This document shows, piece after piece, positions 19,102 to 28,217 of a stretch of 64,000 bases of DNA. Source of the stretch: CBDDBK01 sp965225715. GTDB taxonomy: Bacteria > Bacteroidota > Bacteroidia > Cytophagales > Flammeovirgaceae. The position numbers and the translations under genes are program-made. Location: positions 47,078 to 111,077 of the forward strand of contig CBDDBK010000001.1 of the NCBI GenBank assembly GCA_965225715.1. Direction: 5' to 3'. The number at the start of each line of letters is the position of its first letter. Position 1 is the stretch's first letter. The notes under the pieces are model-generated. The model made no database searches. It saw only the letters and a list, made by a program, of their open reading frames with translations, and was not told the DNA's origin.

Positions 19102-19722
19102 TTAAAGTTTATTAATAGCATCAACAGCCGACTGAGAAATAATGAGATGGTCAGTATCTAAAATTTGATAAGCATTTAGACTATCTGCCGTTATTACGTT
19201 TGCTTTTTTTATATTTCGAGCCGATAAATAAATAGTATCGTCTTTATTATCTAAAACCAAAAGACTTTTTTTACCTTCTAATTTTAAATTTTGAAGCAAA
19301 CTAAGATAATTTTTTGTTTTGATATTTTCAAAGTCAAAATTTTCCAATATAATAATGGCATTTTCTTTAGCTTTATAAGTTAAAACAGAGTGGCGGGCTA
19401 AACGTTTAACTTTTTTATTGATTTTGAAGGAATAATCTCTTGGATTTGGTCCAAAAACAACCCCCCCCTTTCTAAAAATCGGTGAACCTCTATCACCAGC
19501 CCGAGCTGACCCTGTTCCTTTTTGTTTAAAGAGTTTCTTTCCTGAATGTTTAACTTCAGAACGACCTTTAGCTTTATGAGTACCCTGTCTTTGGTTGCTT
19601 AGATACTGCTTTATACTCAGGTAAACAACATGTTTATTAGCTTCAATATTAAATACATTTTCAGCCAATTCAACCTCATGATCGGTTTTTTCTCCTTGTG
19701 TATTTAAAACTGGTAACTTCAT
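19102..19722 (-). CDS. rplD: 50S ribosomal protein L4
   Basis: A 206-aa L4 with the extended tunnel loop (RQGTHKAKGRSEVKHSGKK, GTGSARAGDRGSPIFRKGG) and the FGPNPRDYSFKINKKVKR block. It binds 23S rRNA. In some bacteria L4 also autoregulates this operon; nothing here shows whether it does. It is 22 bp downstream of rplC. Confidence 0.96.
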   Translation of the reverse strand: MKLPVLNTQGEKTDHEVELAENVFNIEANKHVVYLSIKQYLSNQRQGTHKAKGRSEVKHSGKKLFKQKGTGSARAGDRGSPIFRKGGVVFGPNPRDYSFKINKKVKRLARHSVLTYKAKENAIIILENFDFENIKTKNYLSLLQNLKLEGKKSLLVLDNKDDTIYLSARNIKKANVITADSLNAYQILDTDHLIISQSAVDAINKL

Positions 19723-19744
19723 AAATTTTTAAATTTAAAAATAT

Positions 19745-20362
19745 TTATTTTGTAATAATAACGTAACTATTTTTATGACCTGGCACTGCACCACTAAGCA
19801 ATAATAAATTTTTTTCAGAGTATATTTTAATAACTTTTAAGTTAATAATTTTTAAATTATCATTACCCATTCTGCCTGCCATTTTCATACCTTTAAAAAC
19901 GCGAGCAGGATATGAACAAGCACCAATAGAACCCGGATGTCTTTGTCGGTTATGTTGCCCGTGAGTCATATCGCCTACGCCTTTAAAGCCATGTCTTTTA
20001 ACAACCCCTTGAAAACCTTTACCTTTACTTTTACCTTGAACATCTACATATTCGCCTTCTTCAAAAATATCTGCGACTTTTATTTCTTGTCCTAATTCAA
20101 CTTCTTTTTCGTAGTCTCTAAATTCCAAAAGTTTATGTTTAGGCGAAGTAGAAGACTTTTTAAAATGTCCTATTAAGGCAGCACTTGTATTTTTTTCTTT
20201 CTTTTCGCCAAAACCAAGTTGTACGGCGTTATAGCCATCACCTTCTTTGTTTTTAATTTGAGTAACTACACAAGGATCTACTCCAATAAGGGTACAAGCC
20301 AAATTTTTTCCATCTTGGAAAACACTAGTCATACCAATTTTTTTACCTATAATACCTAACAT
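19745..20362 (-). CDS. rplC: 50S ribosomal protein L3
   Basis: A 205-aa L3: MLGIIGKKIGMTSVF start, KGKGFQGVVKRHGFKGVGDM and THGQHNRQRHPGSIGACSYPARVFKGMKMAGRMG. It is the first gene of this block. Upstream, where rpsJ normally lies, are two MITE-like repeats and then uvrA, so the usual promoter context has changed. Confidence 0.97.
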   Translation of the reverse strand: MLGIIGKKIGMTSVFQDGKNLACTLIGVDPCVVTQIKNKEGDGYNAVQLGFGEKKEKNTSAALIGHFKKSSTSPKHKLLEFRDYEKEVELGQEIKVADIFEEGEYVDVQGKSKGKGFQGVVKRHGFKGVGDMTHGQHNRQRHPGSIGACSYPARVFKGMKMAGRMGNDNLKIINLKVIKIYSEKNLLLLSGAVPGHKNSYVIITK

Positions 20363-20867
20363 TGTCTTAATAAATTTATAAAGGTAGCTCTAAACTAATG
20401 ATTTTAGGGATATGATTTATGAGATTAAAATGTTCTATTTAGTTTTTCAAAACTGTTAATAGAAAAAGTTTATATAGTCATACTATTTTTATAGCAGAAA
20501 CATGGTCATTTTCAAATTAACACGTTAAAAACTTCAAAAACCCTTTTTCTAAAAGGAATGACTATAGTATTATTATATTTTTATAAAACAGAGTGCGAAA
20601 GTAGGTTATTTTTATTAAAATAGCCAATAAAATAATTAAATAAAAAAATAGAATTTTCAAATTATTGATTTTTATTTTTATAACTATCTTATTATCAATA
20701 AATTAAACTTTTTATGTTTATTGGTTGTCAGAAATCTCAGTAACAATTAAACGTATTATTTTCTTTACACTATCTCAAAGGATAGCAATGCTATTATTAT
20801 CTCAGAAAAATTCATTCTTATTTTCAATGACTTAAAAGCTCTAAAAACCTTTTTCTATTTGAGATGA
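20363..20867. other. Intergenic region between uvrA and rplC filled by repeats
   Basis: The 505 bp hold two MITE-like repeats in the same orientation (20473-20566 and 20780-20873) and otherwise AT-rich sequence with no open frame. rpsJ is not present. Confidence 0.7.
20473..20566 (+). repeat. Best-preserved 94-bp MITE-like repeat
   Basis: Ends are perfect 9-bp inverted repeats: TATAGTCAT (20473-20481) and ATGACTATA (20558-20566). The outermost TA could be a duplicated TA target. There is no coding capacity. Confidence 0.75.
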
Positions 20868-20873
20868 TTATAA
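20780..20873 (+). repeat. 94-bp MITE-like repeat overlapping the uvrA stop
   Basis: GATAGCAATGCTATTATTAT to GAGATGATTATAA. The stop codon (20868-20870) and the last Leu codon of uvrA lie in its right end. The right half matches the inverted fragment at 27959-28005. Confidence 0.7.
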
Positions 20874-23675
20874 GAGGTTAATTTTATTTTTTAAATAGTG
20901 GGCTGTATGATTATTTGTTTCTTTGGCTAATTGTTCAGGGGTGCCTGTAAAACAAACTTGTCCACCCTGCTCTCCACTTTCGGGTCCCATATCTATAATC
21001 CAGTCAGCTGATTTAATGATTTCCAAATTATGCTCTATCACAATTATAGAATGTCCTTTTTTGATCAAAGCTTCAAAGGCTTTTAATAATTTAGCAATAT
21101 CTTCAAAATGTAGTCCTGTGCTTGGTTCATCAAAGATAAAAAGTATAGGCTTCTTTTTTTTATTTTCTATCAATAAATAAGAAGCTAATTTAACTCGTTG
21201 AGCTTCTCCACCACTATAAGTCATAGAAGGCTGTCCTAAAGCCATATAACCCAAACCAACTTGTTGTAAAGTATAAAGTCTATCATAAACCTGTTTTTTG
21301 TCTTTGAAAAAAATTAAAGCTTCATCAACAGTCATTTGTAAAATATCGAAGATATTTTTTTCTTTATAAGTAACCTCTAAAATCTCATTTATAAAGCGTT
21401 TCCCTTGACAGGTTTCACATTTTAAATGTATATCTGCCATAAATTGCATATCAATTTTATTAACCCCTTCTCCTTCACAATCAGGACATTGACCTAAATA
21501 GCTATTAAAAGAAAAATAACTAGCATGAAAATAATTTTGTATAGCTAAAGGCTGTTGAGCAAAAATTTCTCTAATAAAATCCCAAGCCTTAGTATAAGTG
21601 GCACAATTGGAACGCGAAGATCGTCCTATAGGGTTTTGAGAAATATATTCTGCATCTTCAATAATATTGGCATTGAAATTAATATCTTCAAGTCTATGTT
21701 TAGAAATATCTTCAAGGTCAAAAGAAAGTTTCAAAGCCTCATACAACACCTGTTCTATTAGAGTAGATTTTCCAGAACCACTTACCCCTGTTATTACCGT
21801 TAAAACCTGAAGCGGAACAGTTACATATAGATTTTTTATATTGTTACAATTGACATTAGATAGAGAAATGACATGTTTAAAGGTACGTCGTTTAGTGGGT
21901 ATAGGAATTTCTTTTTTACCTGTAAGATAATCGGCGGTAAGGGTATTGACATGTACTAAATTTTCCAAAACACCTTGAAAAACGATTTCCCCTCCTTGTA
22001 AACCTGCTTCGGGTCCTATATCTAAAATACAGTCTGCTGCCCGCATCATACTTTCTTCATGTTCTACCACTACAACAGTATTATCTTGATTTTGTAAGTC
22101 TTTGACCACTGCTATAAGTTTATTAACATCTCTTGGATGTAAACCTACACTTGGCTCGTCTAAAACGTACATAACTCCGACGAGTCCTTTTCCCAAAGAC
22201 GACGCCAATTGAATACGCTGATACTCGCCTCCAGAAAGTGTATGAGTTAGTCTATTGAGACATAGGTAGCCCATTCCCAAACGCAATAAATAATTAACAC
22301 GAAGGTTAACTTCTTCATCAATAATCTTAGCGATTTTAATTTCTTCTTTTTTGAGTTTTAGATCATTGAAAAAAACGCCTAGCTCTTCTATAGTCATTTT
22401 TGTCAAATCGGCAATAGTTTTACCATTGACTTTCACATATAAAGCATCTTTTCTAAGTCGACTTCCTTGACAGTCAGGACAGGCTATTGGTCCAGTAAAG
22501 CGAGAGTGGATAGTGCTGACGTATTTAGGTATAAGTTCAAAATGGTGGTAAATTCCGGTGAGTCCAATAGTTTTATCGCCATTCCACATTTTGTTTTTGT
22601 CCTCTATTTTTAAATCTTTATAAGGCGTATGAACAGGAAAGTTTTTATTTTTAGAATGCCTTGTGAAAAAGTTTTTCCACGTGCCCATAGTTCGTCCATC
22701 ATCTATATCGGCAACACACCCTTCTGAAACAGATAGGTTTGGATCTTGAATAACTAATTCTTCAATAATCCCTTCGCCCTCACCCGTACCTTGACAAGTT
22801 GGACATGCTCCCAAAGAATTATTAAAGTTGAAAAAATTGGGACTCGGTTCTTCAAAATGTTTACCTTCTGTTTCAAATTTATTGCTAAATGTTTTTTGAA
22901 TAACTTTACCGTTGTCAAGGTAAAACTCTAATATACAAATACCTTGTCCTTCAAAAAAAGCTGTTTCTATAGAATCTGCCAAGCGCTGATATTGGATATC
23001 AATATTCTCACCCACAACATTTCTATCGATAATTAAACTCAGATCTTCGGTCTTTACACCTTTTAAAATATTTTGTTTCTCGTTTAGGAGTTCCTCTATA
23101 AAATAGACTTGATCTTTAATTCTTACACGTCCAAAACCTTTCTGCAAACAGAGTTCTAATTCCTCTTTAGGTTTCCGCTCTGTTTGTAGAATAGGCGATA
23201 GAATAATAAACTTTGTGCCTACTTTCTGTTTAGCTGTATATTGAATGACATCGTCTATATTGTGTTTTTTGACTTCTTGTCCAGAATCGGGATCATACGT
23301 TTTCCCAACACGGGAAAATAATAACTTGAGAAAATCATAGAGTTCTGTACTTGTGCCGACAGTAGAACGTTTATTAGAAGTTCCTGTTTTTTGCTCTATG
23401 GCAAGCGTTGGGCAAATACCTTGAATGGAATCTGCTTCTGGTTTTGGAATTTGGTTGATAAATTGGCGGGCATAAGTGCTTAAACTTTCTATATACTTAC
23501 GTTGCCCCTCAGCAAAAAGCGTATCAAAGGCTAAAGATGATTTTCCTGAGCCGGATACACCTGTAATAACCACGAAATCACCTCTTTTAATACTACAACT
23601 TACATTTTTTAAATTGTTAACCTTGACCCCTTTAAGGACAATTTCATCTAAAAATGTTACTTTGTTATCAGACAT
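20868..23675 (-). CDS. uvrA: Excinuclease ABC subunit A
   Basis: The 935-aa ABC ATPase finds bulky DNA lesions with UvrB in nucleotide excision repair. It has two ATP-binding halves: P-loops GVSGSGKSSLAFDT (N-terminal) and GVSGSGKSTLIEQ (C-terminal), each with a Q/signature segment (LSGGEYQRIQLA; YSGGEAQRVKLA). Zinc-binding CxxC pairs include CPTCQGTGEGEG, CPDCQGSRL, CPDCEGEG and CETCQGKRF. Length is normal. The last codon and stop come from a MITE-like repeat. A dead foreign fragment and an IS1 lie upstream. Confidence 0.96.
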   Translation of the reverse strand: MSDNKVTFLDEIVLKGVKVNNLKNVSCSIKRGDFVVITGVSGSGKSSLAFDTLFAEGQRKYIESLSTYARQFINQIPKPEADSIQGICPTLAIEQKTGTSNKRSTVGTSTELYDFLKLLFSRVGKTYDPDSGQEVKKHNIDDVIQYTAKQKVGTKFIILSPILQTERKPKEELELCLQKGFGRVRIKDQVYFIEELLNEKQNILKGVKTEDLSLIIDRNVVGENIDIQYQRLADSIETAFFEGQGICILEFYLDNGKVIQKTFSNKFETEGKHFEEPSPNFFNFNNSLGACPTCQGTGEGEGIIEELVIQDPNLSVSEGCVADIDDGRTMGTWKNFFTRHSKNKNFPVHTPYKDLKIEDKNKMWNGDKTIGLTGIYHHFELIPKYVSTIHSRFTGPIACPDCQGSRLRKDALYVKVNGKTIADLTKMTIEELGVFFNDLKLKKEEIKIAKIIDEEVNLRVNYLLRLGMGYLCLNRLTHTLSGGEYQRIQLASSLGKGLVGVMYVLDEPSVGLHPRDVNKLIAVVKDLQNQDNTVVVVEHEESMMRAADCILDIGPEAGLQGGEIVFQGVLENLVHVNTLTADYLTGKKEIPIPTKRRTFKHVISLSNVNCNNIKNLYVTVPLQVLTVITGVSGSGKSTLIEQVLYEALKLSFDLEDISKHRLEDINFNANIIEDAEYISQNPIGRSSRSNCATYTKAWDFIREIFAQQPLAIQNYFHASYFSFNSYLGQCPDCEGEGVNKIDMQFMADIHLKCETCQGKRFINEILEVTYKEKNIFDILQMTVDEALIFFKDKKQVYDRLYTLQQVGLGYMALGQPSMTYSGGEAQRVKLASYLLIENKKKKPILFIFDEPSTGLHFEDIAKLLKAFEALIKKGHSIIVIEHNLEIIKSADWIIDMGPESGEQGGQVCFTGTPEQLAKETNNHTAHYLKNKINLL

Positions 23676-23730
23676 GTTTAATGAATAATGATGAATTTAT
23701 TGAGCATGTTCTTTACATTTTTGGGAACAT

Positions 23731-23945
23731 TTATTTTTCAATTTTGACAAAGGTACCATTTTTATCGGCTTTACCTTTGTGCAAGCCGTCTAAAAAATAA
23801 TAGGTCAACAAGCCGTGGGTTTTCGTTTTGTGCCAACTGGCAAATTGGTCGGAAGCCCCTAAGGCATAGCCCCCATCGGAAGTTTGAACCAAAGACCTAG
23901 CCCAATCATGAGAACTTCCTCCGAAGGTTTTGTCCCATACTTGGT
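23731..23945 (-). pseudogene. 3' remnant of a foreign secreted protein (beta-propeller-type repeat joined to a caspase-like end)
   Basis: The minus-strand frame is open from the IS1 end to TAA at 23731-23733. It reads VWDKTFGGSSHDWARSLVQ, TSDGGYALGAS, then DQFASWHKTKTHGLLTYYFL, DGLHKGKADKNGTFVKIEK. The first part is the WDKTFGG...SDGGYxL repeat of secreted Bacteroidota propellers. The second resembles the end of C14 (caspase-like) domains (HGxxTYxxLxGL). The 5' end is removed by IS1. The G+C content is visibly higher than that of the neighbours, as in the gene at 45944-48697. Confidence 0.55.
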
Positions 23946-24756
23946 GGTGTTGTACAAAATATGATGATATATTTTACACATACCCGTTATTAATATAAAA
24001 GAAAGCTAACATCTGGCTTTGCGATGATTAGACTTCTTTTTAGAAAAGCAACAGGTTCTACGAACTAAACGGCTGATTCGATGACGCAGACGACAATTAT
24101 TACCCTCTATACCCTTTGTAAAACATTTGCCTATAGAATGCTTACAATCTTCAAAGCCCCCTTTAAATGCCTCCCAGTTATCGGTACAAACTTCTTTGAA
24201 ACCAACACCAAGAGCCTTTAAACTAAACCATAGACGCTGCACTGTTTTGCAATCACGCTTGCCCCAAGCCCAAGAAACTATCTCGCCACTCTGACGACAA
24301 TACGCATCAATCAACCAGTATTTCTGCCCCTTCTTTTTCACATAAGACTAAAGCTCATCAACCTCTAAGCTAGCATAAAAACGTTGTTTGGGCTTGATAG
24401 AAACCGTGGTATTGGCAAGAATAGATAAAACTTTTTTAGGGCTAATACCTTCTAATTCAGAAATATCCCTAATACCTACTCGGCTGACAAGCATATGTTT
24501 AACCCGCTCAGTTATTCCTTTTTGACACCCTCGATAACTCAGCTCCTGAGGAGCTATAAACTGCCGACCGCAGCTTTTACGCTCATAATTTTGCTTCTTC
24601 CATTTTTTCTTATATCTTTCCCTTCGCATTTGGGGCATTTTAGGGTTATTTCTATGGTCATTTTGTCTTATTTGGGTGAAACAAATGAACAAATTTAACT
24701 CTAAATGTCTCAATATCAAAAATATTTCCTTAAATCATACTTTCTACAACACCACC
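23943..24756 (-). mobile_element. IS1-family insertion sequence, copy 1 (inactive)
   Basis: Ends are TGGTGGTGTTGTA on both sides as inverted repeats. It is nearly identical to copy 2 (44941-45754) and in the same orientation. No target duplication is visible (left flank CATACT, right flank GATAAT), suggesting rearrangement after insertion. Confidence 0.85.
24006..24661 (-). pseudogene. IS1 transposase with nonsense codon (copy 1)
   Basis: The N-terminal zinc half-site CPKC starts at ATG 24661, and the helix-turn-helix and DDE region follow in another frame (see copy 2). At about 24345-24347 the Trp codon of VDELWSYV is TAG, splitting the catalytic domain. Downstream parts (LIDAYCRQSGEIVSWAWGKR, CTDNWEAFKGGF) remain. 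Confidence 0.8.
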
Positions 24757-24876
24757 AGATAATTAAATCACTAATCAGTTATGATTTGTACAAAAAATGT
24801 TTTCACATATTTTCAAATGTATAATGGTATAATATCTATATTTTCGAATATAGAATGGTATAAGAAAAATTTTAGT

Positions 24877-25800
24877 ATGCAACCAATAATAGATTTCAGG
24901 TTTTTAGGGTCAAAAAAGAATCAATTATGGTTAAAAAACTATCATGGACGAGCGGTTTCTGATAAATTAGAACTCAATAATTCTGAAGTTTATTATCAAG
25001 ATATTTTAGAGGTTTTTAGTCATGAAAAAATACTTGTTCTTATTTTGAAGCCCTATACCGTCCTTTCTGATAGGCTTCAAAATTTGGTTTTACCAAATCA
25101 CCATGCTTTATTTTTAAAATGTGCTAGTAATACGCTTAACATTAAAAGACAAATAGATTTTCAAAATTCTATCACCGCTTATTCTAACCAAAAAGAAAAA
25201 CAAAAATGTGTTTATTGCAACTGTTATAATGCATCTCAAAACAGTTTTTTAACATTTTGTAAGTTCTGTTCAACAGTCTATAATAATAAGTTAAGAAAAC
25301 TTACGGTTTTTAAAGATTTTGATATATGCTCAAATTGTGGTTATTTTGAACATCTTCGCCCTTGGGACAGCTTTAAGCTGTATTATAAAGAATGGTATAA
25401 AACTTGCCAAACCTGTTTTAATATTTATAAATCTATTGGAAAAACGCGTTATCTAAAAAAACGAAATCCTCAAAAAACGTCTATATTGAGACAAAAAAAA
25501 ACAGAAAAATTTAATTTTGAAGAATTCTATCAAGCCAACTATTTTGCAAGACATGCACAAACTGAAAAGGCTTTAGAAATATACAGAAAACATGAATTTT
25601 CTGAAGCATCAAATCTTCAAAAAACATTAGATACCCACCCTGGTATTTATTACAACAAGGCACTTGCTTATTTGGAACAACATGACAGCCAAGAGGCTAT
25701 AGCTTGTATAAATCGTTCTATACGATTATGTTCCAACTATGAACCGAGCCATCTTCTCCAAAAACAACTAGCATTCAATACCAATAATTTAAAACTATAA
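24877..25800 (+). CDS. Unknown protein with cysteine-rich zinc-ribbon-like core and TPR-like tail
   Basis: I do not recognise this gene. The ATG at 24877 (MQPIIDFRFLG) is preferred over the upstream in-frame ATG at 24781, whose extra 32 residues look non-coding. The protein is then 307 aa. Its centre has four Cys pairs, CVYCNCYN, CKFCSTVYN, CSNCGYF and CQTCFNIY, suggesting one or two zinc ribbons. The last ~90 residues (ARHAQTEKALEIYRKHEFSEA, YYNKALAYLEQHDSQEAIA) look like two TPR hairpins. No signal peptide is seen, so it is probably cytosolic. It converges on metG. The frame is intact and long, so it is likely a real gene. Confidence 0.6.
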   Translation: MQPIIDFRFLGSKKNQLWLKNYHGRAVSDKLELNNSEVYYQDILEVFSHEKILVLILKPYTVLSDRLQNLVLPNHHALFLKCASNTLNIKRQIDFQNSITAYSNQKEKQKCVYCNCYNASQNSFLTFCKFCSTVYNNKLRKLTVFKDFDICSNCGYFEHLRPWDSFKLYYKEWYKTCQTCFNIYKSIGKTRYLKKRNPQKTSILRQKKTEKFNFEEFYQANYFARHAQTEKALEIYRKHEFSEASNLQKTLDTHPGIYYNKALAYLEQHDSQEAIACINRSIRLCSNYEPSHLLQKQLAFNTNNLKL

Positions 25801-25802
25801 GT

Positions 25803-25854
25803 AATTGACAATGAGAAAACATTATTTCCTTATATTTAAATAGCAAGGCTATAA
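25803..25854 (-). repeat. Inverted partial MITE-like repeat
   Basis: The reverse complement starts TATAGCCTTGCTATTTAAAT and ends CATTGTCAATTAC, matching 5736-5790. It lies between two convergent genes. Confidence 0.5.
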
Positions 25855-25861
25855 ATAAAAT

Positions 25862-27925
25862 TTAAACCACCTTCGCTCCATTTGCAGTTTTTTGTTCTGG
25901 TACTATAAGTTTCAAACTTTTATCTAAATCTTCTGCTAACAATATCATGCCTTCTGACTCTATACCTTTTATTTTTCGTTTTGGAATATTAACTAAAACA
26001 CAAACAAGTTTTCCAATAAGTTTTTTAATTGTATAATCATCAGAAACACCACTTATAATAGTTCTTTTTTCCAAACCAATATCTACAGTGAGCTTAAGTA
26101 ATTTTTTAGTTTTTTTAACTTTTTCGGCATCTATAATTGTGCCTACTCTTATATCAAGTTCATGAAAGTTATCAAAGGAACTATGGATTTTAATGGGGGC
26201 GGCTTCCAGATTACTTTGATAACTTTTTTTTAATTTATCCAACTGGTTTTCAACTATTTCATCTGTAATAGGTTTAAAAAGTAAACGCGCTGTATTAATG
26301 TGATGACCTGCTTTAATTAGATTTATTTGACCTGCATCTTTCCAAAAAAGCGAGTCAATATTTAACATTTTTTCGACTTTTTTAGCCGTAAAAGGTAAAA
26401 AAGGTTTCAAAATAATACTCAAATTAGCAACAACTTGCAGACTAAGGTATAAAATTTCAGAAACTCTTTGAGGCTTAGTCTTAATAAGTGTCCAAGGTGT
26501 TGTTTCAGTAAGATATTTATTGCCCATACGTGCTAATTCCATAGCTGTAGCTAAGGCATGTTTTTGTTTATAAATTTCTAAAAATTCAGCTGTACGGTTT
26601 GGAATTGTTTTTATGGCTTCTAATAAATTTTCATCTTCTTGATTATAAGCTGGTTTTTGAGGTGTAATACCTTGGAAATATTTATTGGTTAAAATAATTA
26701 CTCGGTTGACAAAATTACCAAAAATGGCTAGTAGTTCATTGTTATTTTTTTCTTGAAATAATTTCCAAGTAAATTCACTGTCTCTATTTTCTGGAGCTAA
26801 AGTTGTTAAAACATAGCGTAAAACATCTTGTTGTTCAGGAAAATCTTTTAAATAATCTTCTAGCCAAACTGCCCAATTCCGAGAAGTGGAAATTTTATCG
26901 CCTTCTAAATTTAAAAAACTGTTTGCAGGGACATTTTCTGGTAAAACATAATCACCATGTAATTTTAAGAGTATCGGGAAAATAATACAATGAAAAACGA
27001 TATTGTCTTTTCCGATGAAATGTACGAGTTTAGTATCATGATTTTTCCAATACCTTTTCCAATCTTTTTTGTTTTCTTCTGCCCAAGCTTTTGTGGCAGA
27101 AATATAGCCAATTGGGGCATCTAACCAGACATAAAAGACTTTTCCTTCAGCTTCTTTAAGCGGAACAGGAATACCCCAGCTTAGGTCTCTGGTCATAGCT
27201 CTAGCTTGTAAGCCTGAGTCTATCCAAGAATTGCATTGTCCTAAAACATGAGATTTCCATGTTTTAGGATCATGTTGTTTTTGACTATCTAAAAAACCTG
27301 TATTAATCCATTTTTTTATCCAATTTTCGTGATCGTGCATTGGTAAATACCAATGTTTTGTTCTTTTTAATATAGGTTTTTGGTTGGAAAGTATTGAAAT
27401 AGGATTGATAAGATCGGTTGGATTAAGGCTAGATCCACATTTTTCACATTGATCACCATAGGCACCAGTTTGTTCACATTTTGGACAAGTTCCAATTATG
27501 TAACGATCTGTTAAAAATTGTTTGTATTTAGAATCATAATATTGTTCCCGTTCTTCTACACTAAAAGCATTTTTTTTATGTAAAGTCATAAAAAAATCTT
27601 GTGCCGTTTGATGATGAAGTTTTTCGGTAGTCCTATGGTATTTATCATAAGATACACCGATATTTTTTAAAATATCTTTATTAAGATGATGAAATTTATC
27701 GACAATTTCTTGAGGTTTAACACCTTCTTTTTGAGCTTTTAGCATAATAGCTGCACCATATTCATCACTACCACCCATAAAAAGAACATCTCTTTTTTGA
27801 GATCGTAAATACCTAACATAAATATCAGCAGGCAAGCAAGCACCTGCTAAATGACCAATATGAATAGGTCCATTAGCGTATGGTAAAGCAGCCGTGATTA
27901 AATAACGTTTTATTTCTTTCATCAA
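25862..27925 (-). CDS. metG: Methionyl-tRNA synthetase
   Basis: The 687-aa enzyme charges tRNA-Met. The HIGH motif is in ANGPIHIGHLAG and the KMSKS-type loop is KISTSRNWAVW. A zinc knuckle has CPKCEQTGAYGDQCEKCG. The anticodon-binding helix bundle follows. The final ~100 residues (DIRVGTIIDAEKVKKTKKLL, ISGVSDDYT) form the EMAPII/Trbp tRNA-binding domain common in Bacteroidota MetG. The start ATG at 27925 has a second Met next to it (MMKEIKRYLITAALPYANG); either could be used. Confidence 0.96.
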   Translation of the reverse strand: MMKEIKRYLITAALPYANGPIHIGHLAGACLPADIYVRYLRSQKRDVLFMGGSDEYGAAIMLKAQKEGVKPQEIVDKFHHLNKDILKNIGVSYDKYHRTTEKLHHQTAQDFFMTLHKKNAFSVEEREQYYDSKYKQFLTDRYIIGTCPKCEQTGAYGDQCEKCGSSLNPTDLINPISILSNQKPILKRTKHWYLPMHDHENWIKKWINTGFLDSQKQHDPKTWKSHVLGQCNSWIDSGLQARAMTRDLSWGIPVPLKEAEGKVFYVWLDAPIGYISATKAWAEENKKDWKRYWKNHDTKLVHFIGKDNIVFHCIIFPILLKLHGDYVLPENVPANSFLNLEGDKISTSRNWAVWLEDYLKDFPEQQDVLRYVLTTLAPENRDSEFTWKLFQEKNNNELLAIFGNFVNRVIILTNKYFQGITPQKPAYNQEDENLLEAIKTIPNRTAEFLEIYKQKHALATAMELARMGNKYLTETTPWTLIKTKPQRVSEILYLSLQVVANLSIILKPFLPFTAKKVEKMLNIDSLFWKDAGQINLIKAGHHINTARLLFKPITDEIVENQLDKLKKSYQSNLEAAPIKIHSSFDNFHELDIRVGTIIDAEKVKKTKKLLKLTVDIGLEKRTIISGVSDDYTIKKLIGKLVCVLVNIPKRKIKGIESEGMILLAEDLDKSLKLIVPEQKTANGAKVV

Positions 27926-27958
27926 ATTGGTTAAGTAAATCAGCTATATCCATTATAG

Positions 27959-28005
27959 TTATAATCATCTCAAATAGAAAAAGAATTTTTTAAGTGATTT
28001 AAAAC
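27959..28005 (-). repeat. Inverted right half of the MITE-like repeat
   Basis: The reverse complement contains CTTTTTCTATTTGAGATGAT, the same as the right end at 20850-20870. It lies just upstream of metG. Confidence 0.5.
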
Positions 28006-28217
28006 CAATAAATTAACTATTTAAAAGTATAAAAATCATCAAACTATTGAACTGACTAAAAGCCTTTTCATCGCTTGTATTTAAAAATCTAGTAATTAAA
28101 ATTTCTTTGATTTTAAACTAACTAATTAAATCCTATTCGGGAAAACATAAATACATTTCCATTATCAAGAGTAAGAATTATTTGGGTCTCTTCAAAAGTT
28201 AAAACTCCTGTTCTTGA

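Noticed and set aside
23748..23784. TACCTTTG motifs in both orientations upstream of uvrA as promoters
   Set aside because: They lie within the codons of the dead propeller/caspase fragment, and no fitting -33 box is present at proper distance; chance or coding origin is as likely.
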